Positions 40,608-53,239 of a stretch of 64,000 bases of DNA are shown piece after piece. The notes under the pieces are model-generated. The model saw only the letters and a list, made by a program, of their open reading frames with translations. It was not told the DNA's origin and ran no database searches. Where the stretch lies: NCBI GenBank assembly GCA_024362935.1, contig JANCRA010000019.1:8552501-8616500 (forward strand), in the 5' to 3' direction. Source of the stretch: Setophaga petechia. Its lineage: Eukaryota; Chordata; Aves; Passeriformes; Parulidae. Every line of letters begins with the position of its first letter. Within the stretch, counting starts at the first letter, position 1. A program made the position numbers and the translations under genes.

Positions 40608-41209
40608 ACACATGAAATGATTCTCCATGTCAATCTGCATTTTCTGAATCCTTTTCAAGGTACACAATTCCTGCCCTGCTCTGCTGATGGAGACTGTTGC
40701 AGGCAACAAGACTGAAGAGCTGTGTCTTCTGGCAGTACCCTGGAATTCTAGCCTACCTACAGGGAAGGACCAACACAGAGCAAGAGAGGAAAGCTATTAG
40801 GTAGCATTTATCCATCTCTACTTCACATAAGCCATAGTTATGTCATAAATAATCTAAGAAATTATGGTACAAAAATGTAAAAAATACATGAGGGCTATGT
40901 GTAGGACCATGTGCATAAGGCAACATTAATATGAAAAATCTCTCTTTTGGATGTCAAGCTATCATATTTCACCCTGTAGATGTATAGGACAAAACAGTTT
41001 TGATACCCATGATGCCCCCTCTATCAAAGAGCATGCAGATATATTTTAGATAGATCTCCCTGGCATAGCTCTGGGAAGCAGGAAAATACCACCTCTGAGC
41101 AATCAGTATTCCTTCCTCTGCCTCAGATCTTTTTGTCCCAGTGGGACAATAGGGGTACTACCCTAAATCATCCACTACAGGCCTGTTCTCATCCCTTCCT
41201 GTGGACAGT

Positions 41210-41560
41210 TTTTTACTGAGACATAGTCCATGGGAAAAGAAACGTGAGAAAGTACATCTGAGAAAGCAACAGCTGCCTAATTCAAGGACATGGTTTCTTT
41301 GAGCAAGAAGTTGTTTGGTAAATTATATGATAACAGGAGGTAAAAAAGAAGCCACAAACATCTTGAGAAAAGGTGTGGCTGACTTTTATAGCTGACCAAT
41401 AGTGAGCTCTAGTTTTGCAATATGTATGAGCCTTATTACTGTGATTATAAAAGTGTTTCTGTTAATCAATAAATTTGAGATTTGTCGGTCATCAGAGGAT
41501 GAGCAAGTCTCCCGTCCACCTCGTCACCTTCCCTTTGGACCTTGCAGGGAATTTGGCAGC
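41210..41560 (+). mobile_element. Probable solo LTR of an endogenous retrovirus
   Basis: LTR-like block in plus orientation in TOX intron 2. Seen: TATAAAAG at 41446..41453, then AATAAA at 41468..41473 only about 20 bp later (short-R architecture). A GC-richer, CpG-containing U5-like stretch follows (tttgtcggtcatcagaggat, then gtctcccgtccacctcgtca). The CpGs in this stretch are unusual for the surroundings. No internal retroviral coding sequence is adjacent. Limits are approximate and no terminal duplication was verified. Confidence 0.5.
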
Positions 41561-43451
41561 TGCACTCACTAACCTTAACATTTATCAGGCCTCAGGAAGG
41601 CTACAAATGTGTTAAAGCTTTGTGCAACAGAGTCCTGAATTACATTCCATATTGTGACTAGGAAGAAATGTAAAATAAGCAATATAATTTTATACTGTGC
41701 TCTGTGGGGCCCACAAATTACAGGAGGAGGAATAACATAAAGAGTAATTCATGTCCAAAGTTTCAATTATAGGTATGGGAGAAAACAATAATTGGTGGGA
41801 ATCTCAAATGCAGATCAGTTGGCATAGTTTTATTTCAAAATGATAAATACTTTCAGATCCAAGTGCAATTAGTAGTGAAAATGTCACAGTTTTACTGTGT
41901 ATGTTTGTTAATATGGCTGGCATAACTAATTTAGGAGATGCCTTCAGTGTAGAGTCCTGTATCACATATATTGTAACCAAAAATGCAGTACTTACACATA
42001 TATATAAAATGTACACAGAGACAACATTGCCAAACAGCCTTTTGGGACGCTTTAAAAGAATATCATTAATTTTTACTGTATACTTACTCTTCTGGCTCAG
42101 TTCCAGCACTGGCTTTCTGTTAAAATCATTTCAAGTATAGAATTATGCTATTTGCTTGCAGCAACATCACAGGAACAGTAGTGAGCCATATGTTGCTACT
42201 TAGCAACTTGGTCTGTAACTCCCAAAGCATGTACTGATTTGAAAATTGAACAGAAATGATAATTATTGTTGAGGGATGCTGTGAGGCAACTTGTCTTGGA
42301 TTACCAAACTATGCAGATGTTTGATGTTATACAGCAAAAGGAACAAAACTATATTTTTTCCTGTCTAATGCCTGAGCTTTTATTTATGTTAGCCTAAGGG
42401 GGATAAATTGATTAAAACCTGTAAAATAATATAAGGTGATGTTTTTCTGGATAGAAACACTTTGGAGCAAACAGAAGTACCAAGGTGCTTGTCAGCACGT
42501 ATCTGGACCCCGGCAATCCTGCCTCTATGGTCACCTAATCCTGAAGACAGCCAAGTGGAAACCCCTTGGTCCTTGGTGTTACATACCATGACTCAGTCTG
42601 CCAGCCCAATTCCCAAATAAGTTATGTCAGACTCTGAAATCAAAAATGATGCTCATGTCTGACTCAGCATGACCAGAGCTTCAATACAATTTTCTGATAG
42701 GACTATGTACACCCTTACATGTGGGATTCATATTTTAGTTAGCAGATGTGAATGCATCAAGAAAAGCAGACTAATTTACTCACTTCTCATACTGTCCGGA
42801 TTTAACTCCTATCTCTGTTCTTGTGAGGGAACAGCCAAATTATTAACGGTGGGAAGGAGCCTGCATTCCTCACACTGAGGTCATGCAATGGCAAGACTCA
42901 TGAGCACAGGTGCAAAATAGACATAGGACAAAATTATGATTAGAGTAACTATGCTGTCATCTGAGAGAGAACATTTCCTCCTCTCTTTTTATGGCATTAT
43001 GTGTTTTACATCCAGTAACAGTGACGGGAAAATGAACAAACAGTCCTAAAACTGTGGTCAGAAAATATAATTGCATCCTTTACTGTTCCTCTCCCAAGCC
43101 CTGTAAGTTACACAGTCTTTCGTGCTTTGTTTTCAGAGCAGGAAATACTGTATTTTTTCCAGTTTTAACCACCAGACTGGACTTTGAAATGGTAGTCAGT
43201 TCACCAGTTTTGGCTGACCACCAAATGCTTATGCCCAAGAAAGGAACACACCCCATTATAGTCAGTGGAGACCTCACAGACACTGCCAATGAAGAGTTGT
43301 TTTGCTCCTTTGAGGAACGACTAGCAGCTGTCTATGCCAGGAACAGGTTTGGGAAGGCTCCTCTCACAGTCGTAGGTTCTTGATGAAACATGAGAGACAG
43401 GTTTCCATCACACCCCATATTCCTGTTCTCAGAGAAGCTGTTTTGTCTGTC

Positions 43452-43482
43452 TTTTTTTTTTTCTTTTCTTTTTTTTTTTTTT
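43452..43482. repeat. T-rich tract
   Basis: Two long T runs separated by short C-containing interruptions, just upstream of the 43505 CR1 fragment. Confidence 0.9.
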
Positions 43483-43504
43483 CAAATACTGTTATTATTA
43501 CAGG

Positions 43505-43962
43505 CTTTCACATATGCTCCAGCCCACACAGAGCTGGAACACCTCTTCTGTGAAGGCAAGAAGGCAGGCTAAAAATGCTGGGGTTGTTCATCTTGGAAAA
43601 GAGAAGGCTCCAGGGAGATCTTAGAGAGTTTCCAGTACCTAAAGGGAGCCAACAAGAAAGCTGGAGAGGAACTTTTCACCACAGCCTGCAGTGATAGGTC
43701 AGGGAGGAATGGCCGTAAGCTGCAGGAGGATAGGTTTAGATTAGACATTAGAAAGAAGCTCTTCACTACAAGGGTGGTGAGGCACTGGCATAGGTTGCCC
43801 AGAGAGGTTGTGGACTTCCCATATTTGGAAGTTTTCAAGGCCAGGCTGAGTGGGGCTCTGAGCAACCAGGACTAGCGGAAGGTTCCCTGCCCATGACCTG
43901 GTGGAAGGAATTGGATGATCTTTAAGGTCCATTCCAACCCAGTCCATTCTGTGATTCTGTAT
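43505..43962 (+). mobile_element. CR1 LINE 3' fragment
   Basis: Second 5'-truncated CR1 copy in plus orientation. Seen: the segment from gagctggaacacctcttctg through gttgttcatcttggaaaaga, ggtttagattagacattaga and ggtggtgaggcactggcata, ending ggaattggatgatctttaag then ccattctgtgattctgt. All of these follow the CR1 consensus order. It is better preserved than the copy near 39400 and is preceded by a T-rich tract (43452..43482). The remnant frames are interrupted and no intact ORF remains. Confidence 0.93.
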
Positions 43963-46134
43963 ATTCACTTAAAACCACTGCAACAGTGTAAGCACCAGGA
44001 GAAAATCCCAGAAAGGGAAAGGAGGTTGTGACAGCCCAAGGCTGACAGATACTCTCAACCAGGCACAGAAGGCTGTTTGACTGGTGCACACTTGGTAACA
44101 ACTTAAAACACTCTGCCTGGCAATTGAGCTGCTTCTTGCCACATGGGTCCCCCAGCAAAAGGCAGAGGTTCCCTTTGGGTTTTGAACTCCACCTGGGAGC
44201 CAGACATCCCAGAGTTCAGTTTTGCCATGGTCAGATTTTAAGTCTGTAAGCCTTTTCTTCATTCCAGCCCTCAGTAAGAATTCAGGGTTTTCTGACATCT
44301 TTGAATTTGGAAATGTCACATTTGATAGATTTTTTTTTCCTTGAAGACAAAGTAATTTGCATTTAAAATACCTAGGCCTGGCTCTTTAAAGGTACTTTAA
44401 GAACCTTACTTTCACTTCAGCCAGTGAGTGTTAGATGCCTAAATATCTCTGAGAATCTGGGCCTTGTTAGCACATGTAGAAACCACATAAAAAATTAAAA
44501 CTTATACTCTTAATTTTTCAATATGCCATTTAAATTATTTAAACTACATGCATACACAGTACAAAAATATCAACAGAAGAAAAATAATTCTGATGTATAA
44601 TGTGGACTTGCAATTCTTTATTCAAAACTATTTAAGACAGACATAATGATTCTCTGAAAGGTAGCAGCTGCCTGATAACAGCAATCATTCACAGAGTTTG
44701 TATTTCTACTGTTTCAAACAAATTCAATTAGCCCTTGCACTTCAAAACCCTTAAGGCAAGTATGAGATGATACTAGGCTGCTTTAATCTAATAGTAATAC
44801 TAAAACTTGTCAGTACAGTTTTTGGATTAATGGTTAGAGAAAAATTAATAATATAATTTTTCATTTTTTAATCAAACAGTTCTATTCTAAACTACCTCTG
44901 GATCTTGGAGGGTACTTAGCTGAATAAGTTCAATCATGCACAACTCCTAAATGCAAAGTACTATTGGTCTCTAAAGGTATTTCAGAATGACTTCAACAGA
45001 AAGCTGAGAAGCAACATGGTGGAACGCTTTAAAGATTGAACCATGCATTCATCTCACACAACCTCCTGCTTCTCAGCCCCCAAGGAACCTGCGTACCTGC
45101 ATCACTTCATGAAGACATTTAGTTTTGAATGCACACTTTCCAAAGCTGTTGATTCCTAAGTTACATCCAGATTATCTCAACACAATTACTATTCATTCAA
45201 ACTTACTTCCCACCTAATGAGAGTTTTGCACGCAAGCCTCCTGGTTTTGTCAGACCAGACACCACTGGCCTAAAACATTGCATGGCACAGACCACAAGTC
45301 TGGATATTCAGGGCAATTTCTGACACAGTCTAACTGATCTGCAGCACTATTCCCACCACTTACTGGTGCAAAGTTAAACTGAAACACATGAAGTGAAAAA
45401 TTCCCCCCTACATATAGATGTAGCAACAGGTAGACAACCCAAAACTTTCAAAACTATCTTTGCTTTTTAAGGAGTAGTTACAATTGTAATTCTTAAAAAT
45501 CTATACGATCTTTGAGGTCAAGTGGAAAGGTGGAAGATATTTTAATACACATCCAGTATCAAAATTTAGTGTGCATGGTTCCCCAAAAGGAAAAGGGCTC
45601 AAAAATACCTTTAAAGAATGCACATCACATTAAGTCTTTTGACCTGTAGTCTACAGAAGGTTAAGTCATTGCCTTAACCCCACAGCTAATTGTGTAATAA
45701 TAGCAACATTCCTCAGACACAGGATTAGTGCTAAAAATGCAATTCTTCAACTGTTCTATGACTGATAATTAAAGATATTTGTGACATGTATAGCTTATAA
45801 TGATTAACTTGTCTGCAGTCAGATAAACAAATAACCTGCACCTGTAAAGACTTTATTTCCTGAAGGTAAAACAACTGTTTAGGAAAGATCATGCTGGCAA
45901 AACAGCTGCTTGCATTCTGGAGAGGAAACAAGGTAGTATCTTTCAACAAACGCCAACTCTGGTGTTTTATCAGCTCTATCTCATTAACTGGAAACAAGGC
46001 TTAAATGCTTTGTTTATAAATTATGATTATTCCTGATTGCAGCAGTTACTGATAGTGCCACTCATTTGCAATGCAACTCTTTGAATTTTTTTAATTACAA
46101 TTTGAAACAAGGCAGAGAAGATTAATTAACCCAC

Positions 46135-46200
46135 CTGGCTGGCTGGCACGTAGTCCTGGCTTGGTTCTGTCATACTCATATACATGTTCTCACCGTCAAA
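46135..46200 (-). CDS. TOX: TOX internal coding exon 2 (22 codons)
   Basis: Small internal coding exon of TOX, too short to stand out as an ORF. Seen: the minus strand reads FDGENMYMSMTEPSQDYV then PASQ, ending CCAGCCAG|GTGGGT (donor GT at 46134-46133). The acceptor is CCTTTGCAG (AG at 46202-46201). The length is 66 bp, exactly 22 codons, phase 0 at both ends. Its last residues join directly to SFPGPSLESED of exon 3, reproducing the order known in vertebrate TOX. Family knowledge: this acidic, Met/Ser-rich stretch belongs to the N-terminal part of TOX that precedes the HMG box. The preceding exon, which should end near DPYYCNK, was looked for on the minus strand upstream of this exon and not found, so intron 1 exceeds 17.8 kb here. 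Confidence 0.96.
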
Positions 46201-46378
46201 CTGCAAAGGAAATAATAGTAAACATTCAGCAAACTCGATTTTTTAGCATTGACTGAAAAAACCAGTTGCTATAAAATAATATTACAGCCTGGTTTTAGAG
46301 ACTTGTAATTGCATGTGTGCATCTTGTCTTTGATGTTCCTGTTGTCATCCTTATTGACCCTGGATGTCAGTGATTTGG

Positions 46379-46401
46379 AGTAATTAGCGCTCTAGTAATT
46401 A
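46379..46401. promoter_or_regulatory. Duplicated AGTAATTA homeodomain motif near exon 2
   Basis: AGTAATTA occurs at 46379..46386 and again at 46394..46401, 15 bp centre to centre (about one and a half helical turns). An AGCGCT palindrome lies between the copies. The pair is about 180 bp upstream of exon 2 in transcription terms. TAATTA is the classic homeodomain core. Function is inferred from the motif only. Confidence 0.35.
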
Positions 46402-48004
46402 CAGCTAGCAAGGAAGAAATGAATGGTTTCCTTTCATCTGCAATCTGTTTTAAAACAAAATGCCTCATTTTGTGCACCATGTATACATATTGCTGTTGGT
46501 TGCAATGAAGTACTAAGTGAATTGCACACTTACTGAGAAAAGAAAGATGAGAATAGAATCTGCACTAAAATGCATCTTAATGGATTCCAACTTCAGCTTC
46601 TGAGCAGAACAAGAGTTGAGATTTCAAAACAAATTAAACCCTCTCCAACCAAAATGTTCCCATGTCAGAAAGCAGGAAATACATTTCCAGACGGCTTTCA
46701 GACATCTGAAAGAGTATATCTCCTGTCCGTATGGTGTAAGAGGATAGTTTGCTTGATGTGTGAATAAAGTAAACATTCATAATCAGAACTGCAAAAATAA
46801 CCATCTGTAAATGATAAATACCATTCCTGGAAATATATACAATATATAAAAAGCTTATTTCCTTTTCTCCTTTCCTTTTTATTTCTTTTTTTTTCTCTTC
46901 TCAACTGCAGTTAAGAAGTAACGGAAATGTCATAGAAAGGAGCTGATTAAAATCTGAAGGTCTAGATGGAGAAAAACTGTCAGATCTGAAGCCTCATCCT
47001 GTACCAGCACAAAGAAGTGTAAAACTACTGATTTCTTACATAGTCTGGAAAATGGTGCCACAGAACTCTCATCACACCCACTCAAGTGGCAGTAACAACA
47101 GGGCAATGACAGTCCCAGTGTCTGCTCAGGAGCTAGGGAAAATCTTTTCAAACCTTTTAAGCAGAAATGAACAACAGCAGGAATTTCTATCTCCAGTCAT
47201 GAACCACAAATTTCCAGCTGTTACGAGGTCTGTTTGAAATAACTTGCACCTGACCCCTTGTGTGAATGCTTAGAGTGACATATTTTGGACATCAGCCATT
47301 GTTTTGCATGACACAGCAGCTTTTTTTAAGAAGTCCCTACTACTGACATTGCTCTGCTCCCACAGAAGCTGCCAGTGAAATATCCCATGGACATTTCCTG
47401 ATCAGTGCTGGGCTTCTGGGGATATTCTACCGGCAAGGTGCAGTAAAATCACCTAGCCCAAGGTGGCAAAGTCAAACTGTGTCTTTGGCAGATAGCACTA
47501 CCAATTTTTGCTGAGGTGGCTGAAAAGGTTTCTGCTTCCAGCTGTTAATCCTCTTTCTCTGCCAGAGGCTACAAGGCTTGTAACAGCAGCAGTAACATGA
47601 ACAAGTGCCAGATCCTGGCACAGCAGCTGATGGTCTGCCCTTCCTGGCCAGAGATATTTAATAGTCACAGACTATCTGTCAGAAGTCCTAGTTTCATGGA
47701 AGGGAAAGGATTATGCCACAGACACAGATCTGCCATAGGGAATAGAGTATTTCCCAATTTAGACAGAATAGAGATAGTTAGATTAAATCATAATATAGAG
47801 ATTGATGCTTGTTCCTTTTTTGTTTCTTGTTGGCATGCACCATTTCTTTTAGCTTTCTCAAGCATTGAAAGTAGAGTTCTGGAGAAAAAATTTTAGTATC
47901 TGGATTGGAAAAAAATGCATTGTTTCTTCTACCCAGATGAAAAGGTGAAATTCTGAAGAGAGATTTCACAGCCAGTAGTTGGAAAGCAAGCACTCCAGTG
48001 CTAG

Positions 48005-48295
48005 GCCTACAGGAGCTCAACTTATTCAGCTTGTCAGACGAAAGGCTGAAAGGTGCCTTGATCACTGTGATTGGTACTTACACCCTGGAAAGATGTCTGA
48101 TAGCAAGATGTCAGCCTTCCTGACAGTGGTATAATGAGATCTAGTGTTGAGAAATGGAAGTTACAGAAATTCAGCCCTGAAATAAGATACAAGTTCCTAC
48201 TTTAGGAGGTAATTAAGCATTATGTCAACAGCAAACTCATCATTTCTCAGACATTTCAGAATGAGGTTTGATATCTTTTTTGAAACAGATGCAAT
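48005..48295 (+). mobile_element. Ancient CR1/L3-like LINE fragment
   Basis: Degenerate LINE remnant in plus orientation. Seen: aggagctcaacttattcagc, then cagacgaaaggctgaaaggt, gccttgatcactgtgattgg, a degraded tgatagcaag block, gaaataagatacaagttcct and gaggtaattaagcattatg. This order resembles the L3-type CR1 lineage spread through amniotes. It is clearly more diverged than the two CR1 fragments in intron 2, implying an older insertion. Boundaries are approximate and no ORF is preserved. Confidence 0.7.
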
Positions 48296-51200
48296 CCATA
48301 TCATATTTATAAGAAATCCCATGGACAGGATAGTTACACTTCCTGGTTATGGGAGTCCTACCTGCCCTGGAAACCTTCATTCCTCAAGTCTCCTCTTTTG
48401 AATTTCCCTTGTTATCTTCATATATTTGTTGTGATACATTGCAAGCTTTGCTATAATTCAAATACTGTGTTGCAGGTGTTTAGTTGCAACGAATATGAAG
48501 AAATTTCTTTTCTTTTCTGCCTACTGGCTAGATACAGTCAAGGATTATTTCAATTTATTTTGCCTTCCATAATGCATGAGACTATGATTTAAGAATCTTT
48601 ATGAAGTAAACTAGTCTTTAATATAATTCCCTCTTTTGAATGTTTGGTTATCTGTCCTTGCTCCCAAGCTTACAATCACCAAATCTGCATTCTTTGAATA
48701 ATTTCCCTAAGGAATTTTTCCATGAATACTGAAATTTTTATAATTCTGTGTGTTGTTCTTGGATTATCTGCCTACCTAATCAGTGCCTTGCTATTAGTGG
48801 TCCCCCTGGCATGACAGGATTTTGGATCTCAGCTTCTCCTGTTTGTTGTTTGTGGCCCTCTAGCTCTGAAATATTTTTTTTATTTCTGCCATGGTCTGTG
48901 GGCTTTATATGAACATGTTTCAGAGAAACCAAAACAGAAAAAATATGTGTAAATTTAAACTTTGTGGCCTTTTGACCTTACATTACAAATGTACAGGGAG
49001 TAATGCTTACATGAGAAATGACCTTCTCCAACATTTTGGATTAATTTGTTAGGGTAAGTTTTCAGAAAAATAAATCGATGCATAATGTTTGTAAAATCTG
49101 AGTGACCTGTTAACATCTAAAAATACCGAGCAGCTGTCTGATTTGTTACTTAATTTCTTCAATATTCAAGCATGGAATTTAGTCACTGCAACATTTAGCA
49201 TCTGCTTGTCAGAAGTATGTTCAAGATGTTGTGTAATAGGTTATATAGGTCAGCAAGATTTGATGGGATATGTATTTTTTGTAGTATATGCAGATTGTGG
49301 ACTGTAATGCATCAGCTGACAATAACACTCTTGCCATGTTAGTCTTTGTACTACATTTACTGCTGTTTAAATTATTATCTGCCCTCAGTCCAGTGCTGTG
49401 TGGTGCATGGCTACTTGGCAGTTCCTAAGACTTTAGGTATGAGCCTGAAAAACACCCATAAACTCAATGGATGAGGCATATAAACATGCATTTTGTCCAG
49501 CAGGTATTGCCAGGAGATACCTCCTTCACGTTCTCAATGTTTACTAAAATGTTTATAAAAGAGTGAAAATATGATCTTTGTATATCAGAATAAAACAAAA
49601 TATTTACTGCAATGCTGATTTGTTTATTCATCATCCCCTTTCCCAACTACAAAAGCAGTGCAAAATAGAGATGACCTGTACATTCCACCCCAGCCAAAAA
49701 AGGGTACACAAACCTTCAATGACAAAAAATTCAGAAAAATTGATGTGGCACACATACAATGCTCACCTTGCCCAAATGTGATGATTCCACATCAAAACAA
49801 TAAACTGAGGAAAAAATGCCAACAATTGGATCAACTGGAAAGTTCTATTCATATTTTTCCCCCATCTGTTTAAAAGCTTCCAAAATATGCCCCTAAACTG
49901 CAGAAATTAATATTGAATCATTTCACCCTTGATAGACTGCTTAGTACCATGCAGGCTTTACAGCATGGCACCTTTCAACAAGTCTCCACCTGGACCCTTT
50001 AATTCACGCTATGTCTAGCTGGAATTCAGCTTTACAAGCAAGGTGATTTATGCAATAACAGTTCAAGCAACCTATCTGGATCAGAGTGAGCCTAAAGATG
50101 AGCAGATATGGCTCAAAGATGTCTTCAGCTACCAGAGTGTCCTTCCAGGTTATACTCTATGCCTCCAAAATTGTCTTAATGTACTCATCATTCTCAGGTT
50201 GGCAATTTCAGCTTGTATTCCCTAAGCTTTCCTGCCACACACTGTGCTTGATTTCAAGCAAAGAAACTGCACAAGCATCACTTAATCCGTGGATGATTCA
50301 TCCCAAGAGAACAGAAGAAACACAAAAGTAGGCAGTTAAATGAACTGTCTTTTATGAACCTATGTATGATGTATATATATCATATGACACTTGATATAAA
50401 GCTTTCCCAATGTGTCTCCAAGATCCCTCAGTATCATTAAGACCAGATTTCAAAATCTTTCATTTTAATCTATTAAATGTGAATGCTAATACAATATTCT
50501 GGTGTGTGATAATAACTACTCTTGACAACATTTCTTTCCACATTAAAGTGTAACTGCATGAGAAGTTTGGGTGAGAGCAAAAGAAGAATATGACTGCATT
50601 GTAATATGAAAACAAATATAACTGGGAACTAGTTCTAATATAAATTCAGGATTGCATAATATTATTTACTTAAATTAATATTATAAATAAAACATACAGA
50701 CAACACTATGGCATGGCCAGTTAGAAGCCCCCTTTAGAATGACCCTTTGTAAGACAAGTTGTAATGTTCAGCAACCAATATGCACAAAATACCCAACTGC
50801 TGTTGTTAAACACAATTTACTCATAGAAGTTAGGGATGTAATTACATAAGCACTGGCTGACTGTAACTGATGCAAGAGGTATGAGAGAGTTTAGCAAATG
50901 CCCAGAGTGGTAAAGGTGTTTTAAGGGATCCAAGGCTGGCTTCTGCCTTCCATTAATGTGGCATCATACCAGAGTGACAGTGTGTGGCCAGGAACCTGTT
51001 TTCATCTTCCCATTTAAATTGCAGCAAACTTTATCAGCATTTATAACATTGATTATGAAGTAGCAAAGCTTGCAAGAATAGTATTTTTTTATTAATTCTT
51101 AATGTGCTTTAAATTAAAAACACTCTGCATGGACTATGTCACAAAGATACTATAAACAGGTTGAACAGACAAAAAAATTTCTCATGGTGACACAGTGTAG

Positions 51201-53145
51201 AGAATGTTTATTTGATCACCTAACTAGACAGAAAGCATTGAAATACAAAAAGGAGGGTGCAAGATGGCAGAAAAAGCTAGAAGGGCTTGAGGACCAAAGA
51301 GGATAACTGGAAATAAAATATATTTATATAGTGGTGTGCACATACAGTGATTGTAAATGAAGATTAATATCTGCATTAGCTTCAGGTAGCTTGTTCAGAT
51401 GACAGCTACCATATGGACATATACATTAAACAAGCCTTCAGCCTAGCTTCGAGTTCTCCCCTCCACTTAAACTGCCTTCCTCTGTACCAAGTCACTGTTT
51501 TCATTGCCAGGATCACCTGGCTGTCTGGATTACAGGGAGAATGACATTTCTCCCTTCTACATATCTCTTCTCGCTTTGTGACACTTCGTTGCTGTTGTTG
51601 TGAAATGAAGGGTTTATTTTGCTTCTTTTTCATCCAGTTTTTAACTTCTGAGGGTATTGCATAATTGCTCTCTCTTTCTATGCATATATACAATGTGTGC
51701 CCTAAGTTCTTCAGGCACAGTTATATGAGCTATGGGAAAGAAAAAAATCAAGCACATGAATGTTTCAGCTTTTTCCCATTCATACTGACAAGGAGCACAA
51801 TGTGCCAGTACTGCATCTCATCCAGCTGCAGTGTGGGCAGGGAAGCACAAGGAACATGAGCCCAAATAGCTTTTGATGCCGAAACATGCTTGGGACAGGG
51901 GTGTAGAGGGGGAACAGCTTTGGACAATGTTCTGGGCACAAATAAATCCCAAAAGTGATATCCTAAAATGCAAAGATTAAAGGAAGAGAAGCAAGGGGAG
52001 AGATGATTATATTGGTGAAAGGTGCTATGTTTAATAAGTTCATCTTCTGGGTAAAGCCACTTGGACTTGACATTCCGATTTCTTCAAAGGATCTTACAGA
52101 TCTTGAAAGCATGTGTTATTAATTACATAATCTAAATACAAATTTCTCCCATCTTAGATTTGAACTGGAAGATAGATTTAGGTTTAAATATAAACTTTAG
52201 TTATATCATTAAACCATAGTTTACCTTACTCTGATGGTGTCCCAGTACAATTTATTATACTTCATTTTAAGGAGTTGCAATAGCATTGTGTTAAACGATT
52301 ATTTATTTCGAGTGATTTTGTGATTTTACTGCTTACAGGTTATATATATCATTTGAAACTTACATTATCTAAAAGCCACTAATCCTGAAAAATCTTTAAA
52401 GCTAGGTAATTTTGTTTATTTTAAACCAAATGCCAAGAGTGGATATTGTCTCATGTTGCTTGATGACAAAGAGTGATATTTTGTTTTACTCAGAGCTGCT
52501 GAAAAGACACTAAAATAATAATGGGATACAACATAAATCATCAAATTGCTATGCTAAAGAAACAGTTGATCTTGTTATGGCAACCATTAAAGATAAAACC
52601 AGAGATGCTCTGTAAACATTACACACAGTGGAAAATCCCTTTCTTGACACAGTTTGGCAAAGCAGTACATTTGTATTAAATTGAAACTCCATTTTGTCTC
52701 CTAAACTCCATTTTGTATGCTGTACTTGAACACGTTTAAATTTGCCCAAGACAGGTTACAGTAATGCATTCCAGACAGGCACCCTTCCCAGGAAAGAGGC
52801 TTGACACCTCACTGAAGGACTATCACAGGAAAATTGTCAAAAAAACAATCTAGTACTATCAACTTTGATTGTTCTGCCGTCTTCCCTCCCTCCTCCCGTA
52901 AACCTTGTTTATCAGCAGAGGAGTGTGCTGAAAAACCATGAGATTGGGTGAAAATGATGGAATGGCAAAAAGAAGTCAAGTTCTTTGCAGAACTGGATGT
53001 CGCTCTGTGGCCAAAGCAAAGTGATCAGTGCAGACTGGCAGGACCTGGAAGAGCCCTGTCCCATCTGGAACATTAGGAGCCCTCCAGGATACAGAAAGTT
53101 TGATGAGTCAAGTCACAGAGTAGAGATTGCATGTCTCCAGATGAT

Positions 53146-53239
53146 GATTATTATTATTATTATTATTAATAATAGCTTAATATTATTATTAGTATTAGTA
53201 TTAGTATTAGTATTAGTATTAGTATTAGTATTAGTATTA
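53146..53239. repeat. Compound microsatellite (ATT)n and (AGTATT)8
   Basis: An ATT run (about 53146..53168) is followed by a short imperfect linker and eight uninterrupted AGTATT units (53191..53238). The plus-strand ORF through it (alternating Leu-Val) is a consequence of the repeat, not a gene. Confidence 0.95.

Larger units (their letters stand above)
29924..46134 (-). other. TOX: TOX intron 2 (complete, 16.2 kb)
   Basis: This is the complete intron between the two recognised exons. It starts GTGGGT at the exon 2 donor and ends in a T-rich tract plus CAG at exon 3. It contains two CR1 LINE fragments, one LTR-like remnant, a trinucleotide repeat, a (CAAA)n tract and a perfect inverted repeat. 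It also holds a CpG-containing candidate regulatory island near 37840..38260. The remaining sequence is AT-rich, and no other coding exon or RNA gene was recognised. The longest plus-strand ORF here (33223..33630, 135 codons) has no recognisable domain and is treated as chance. Confidence 0.93.
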
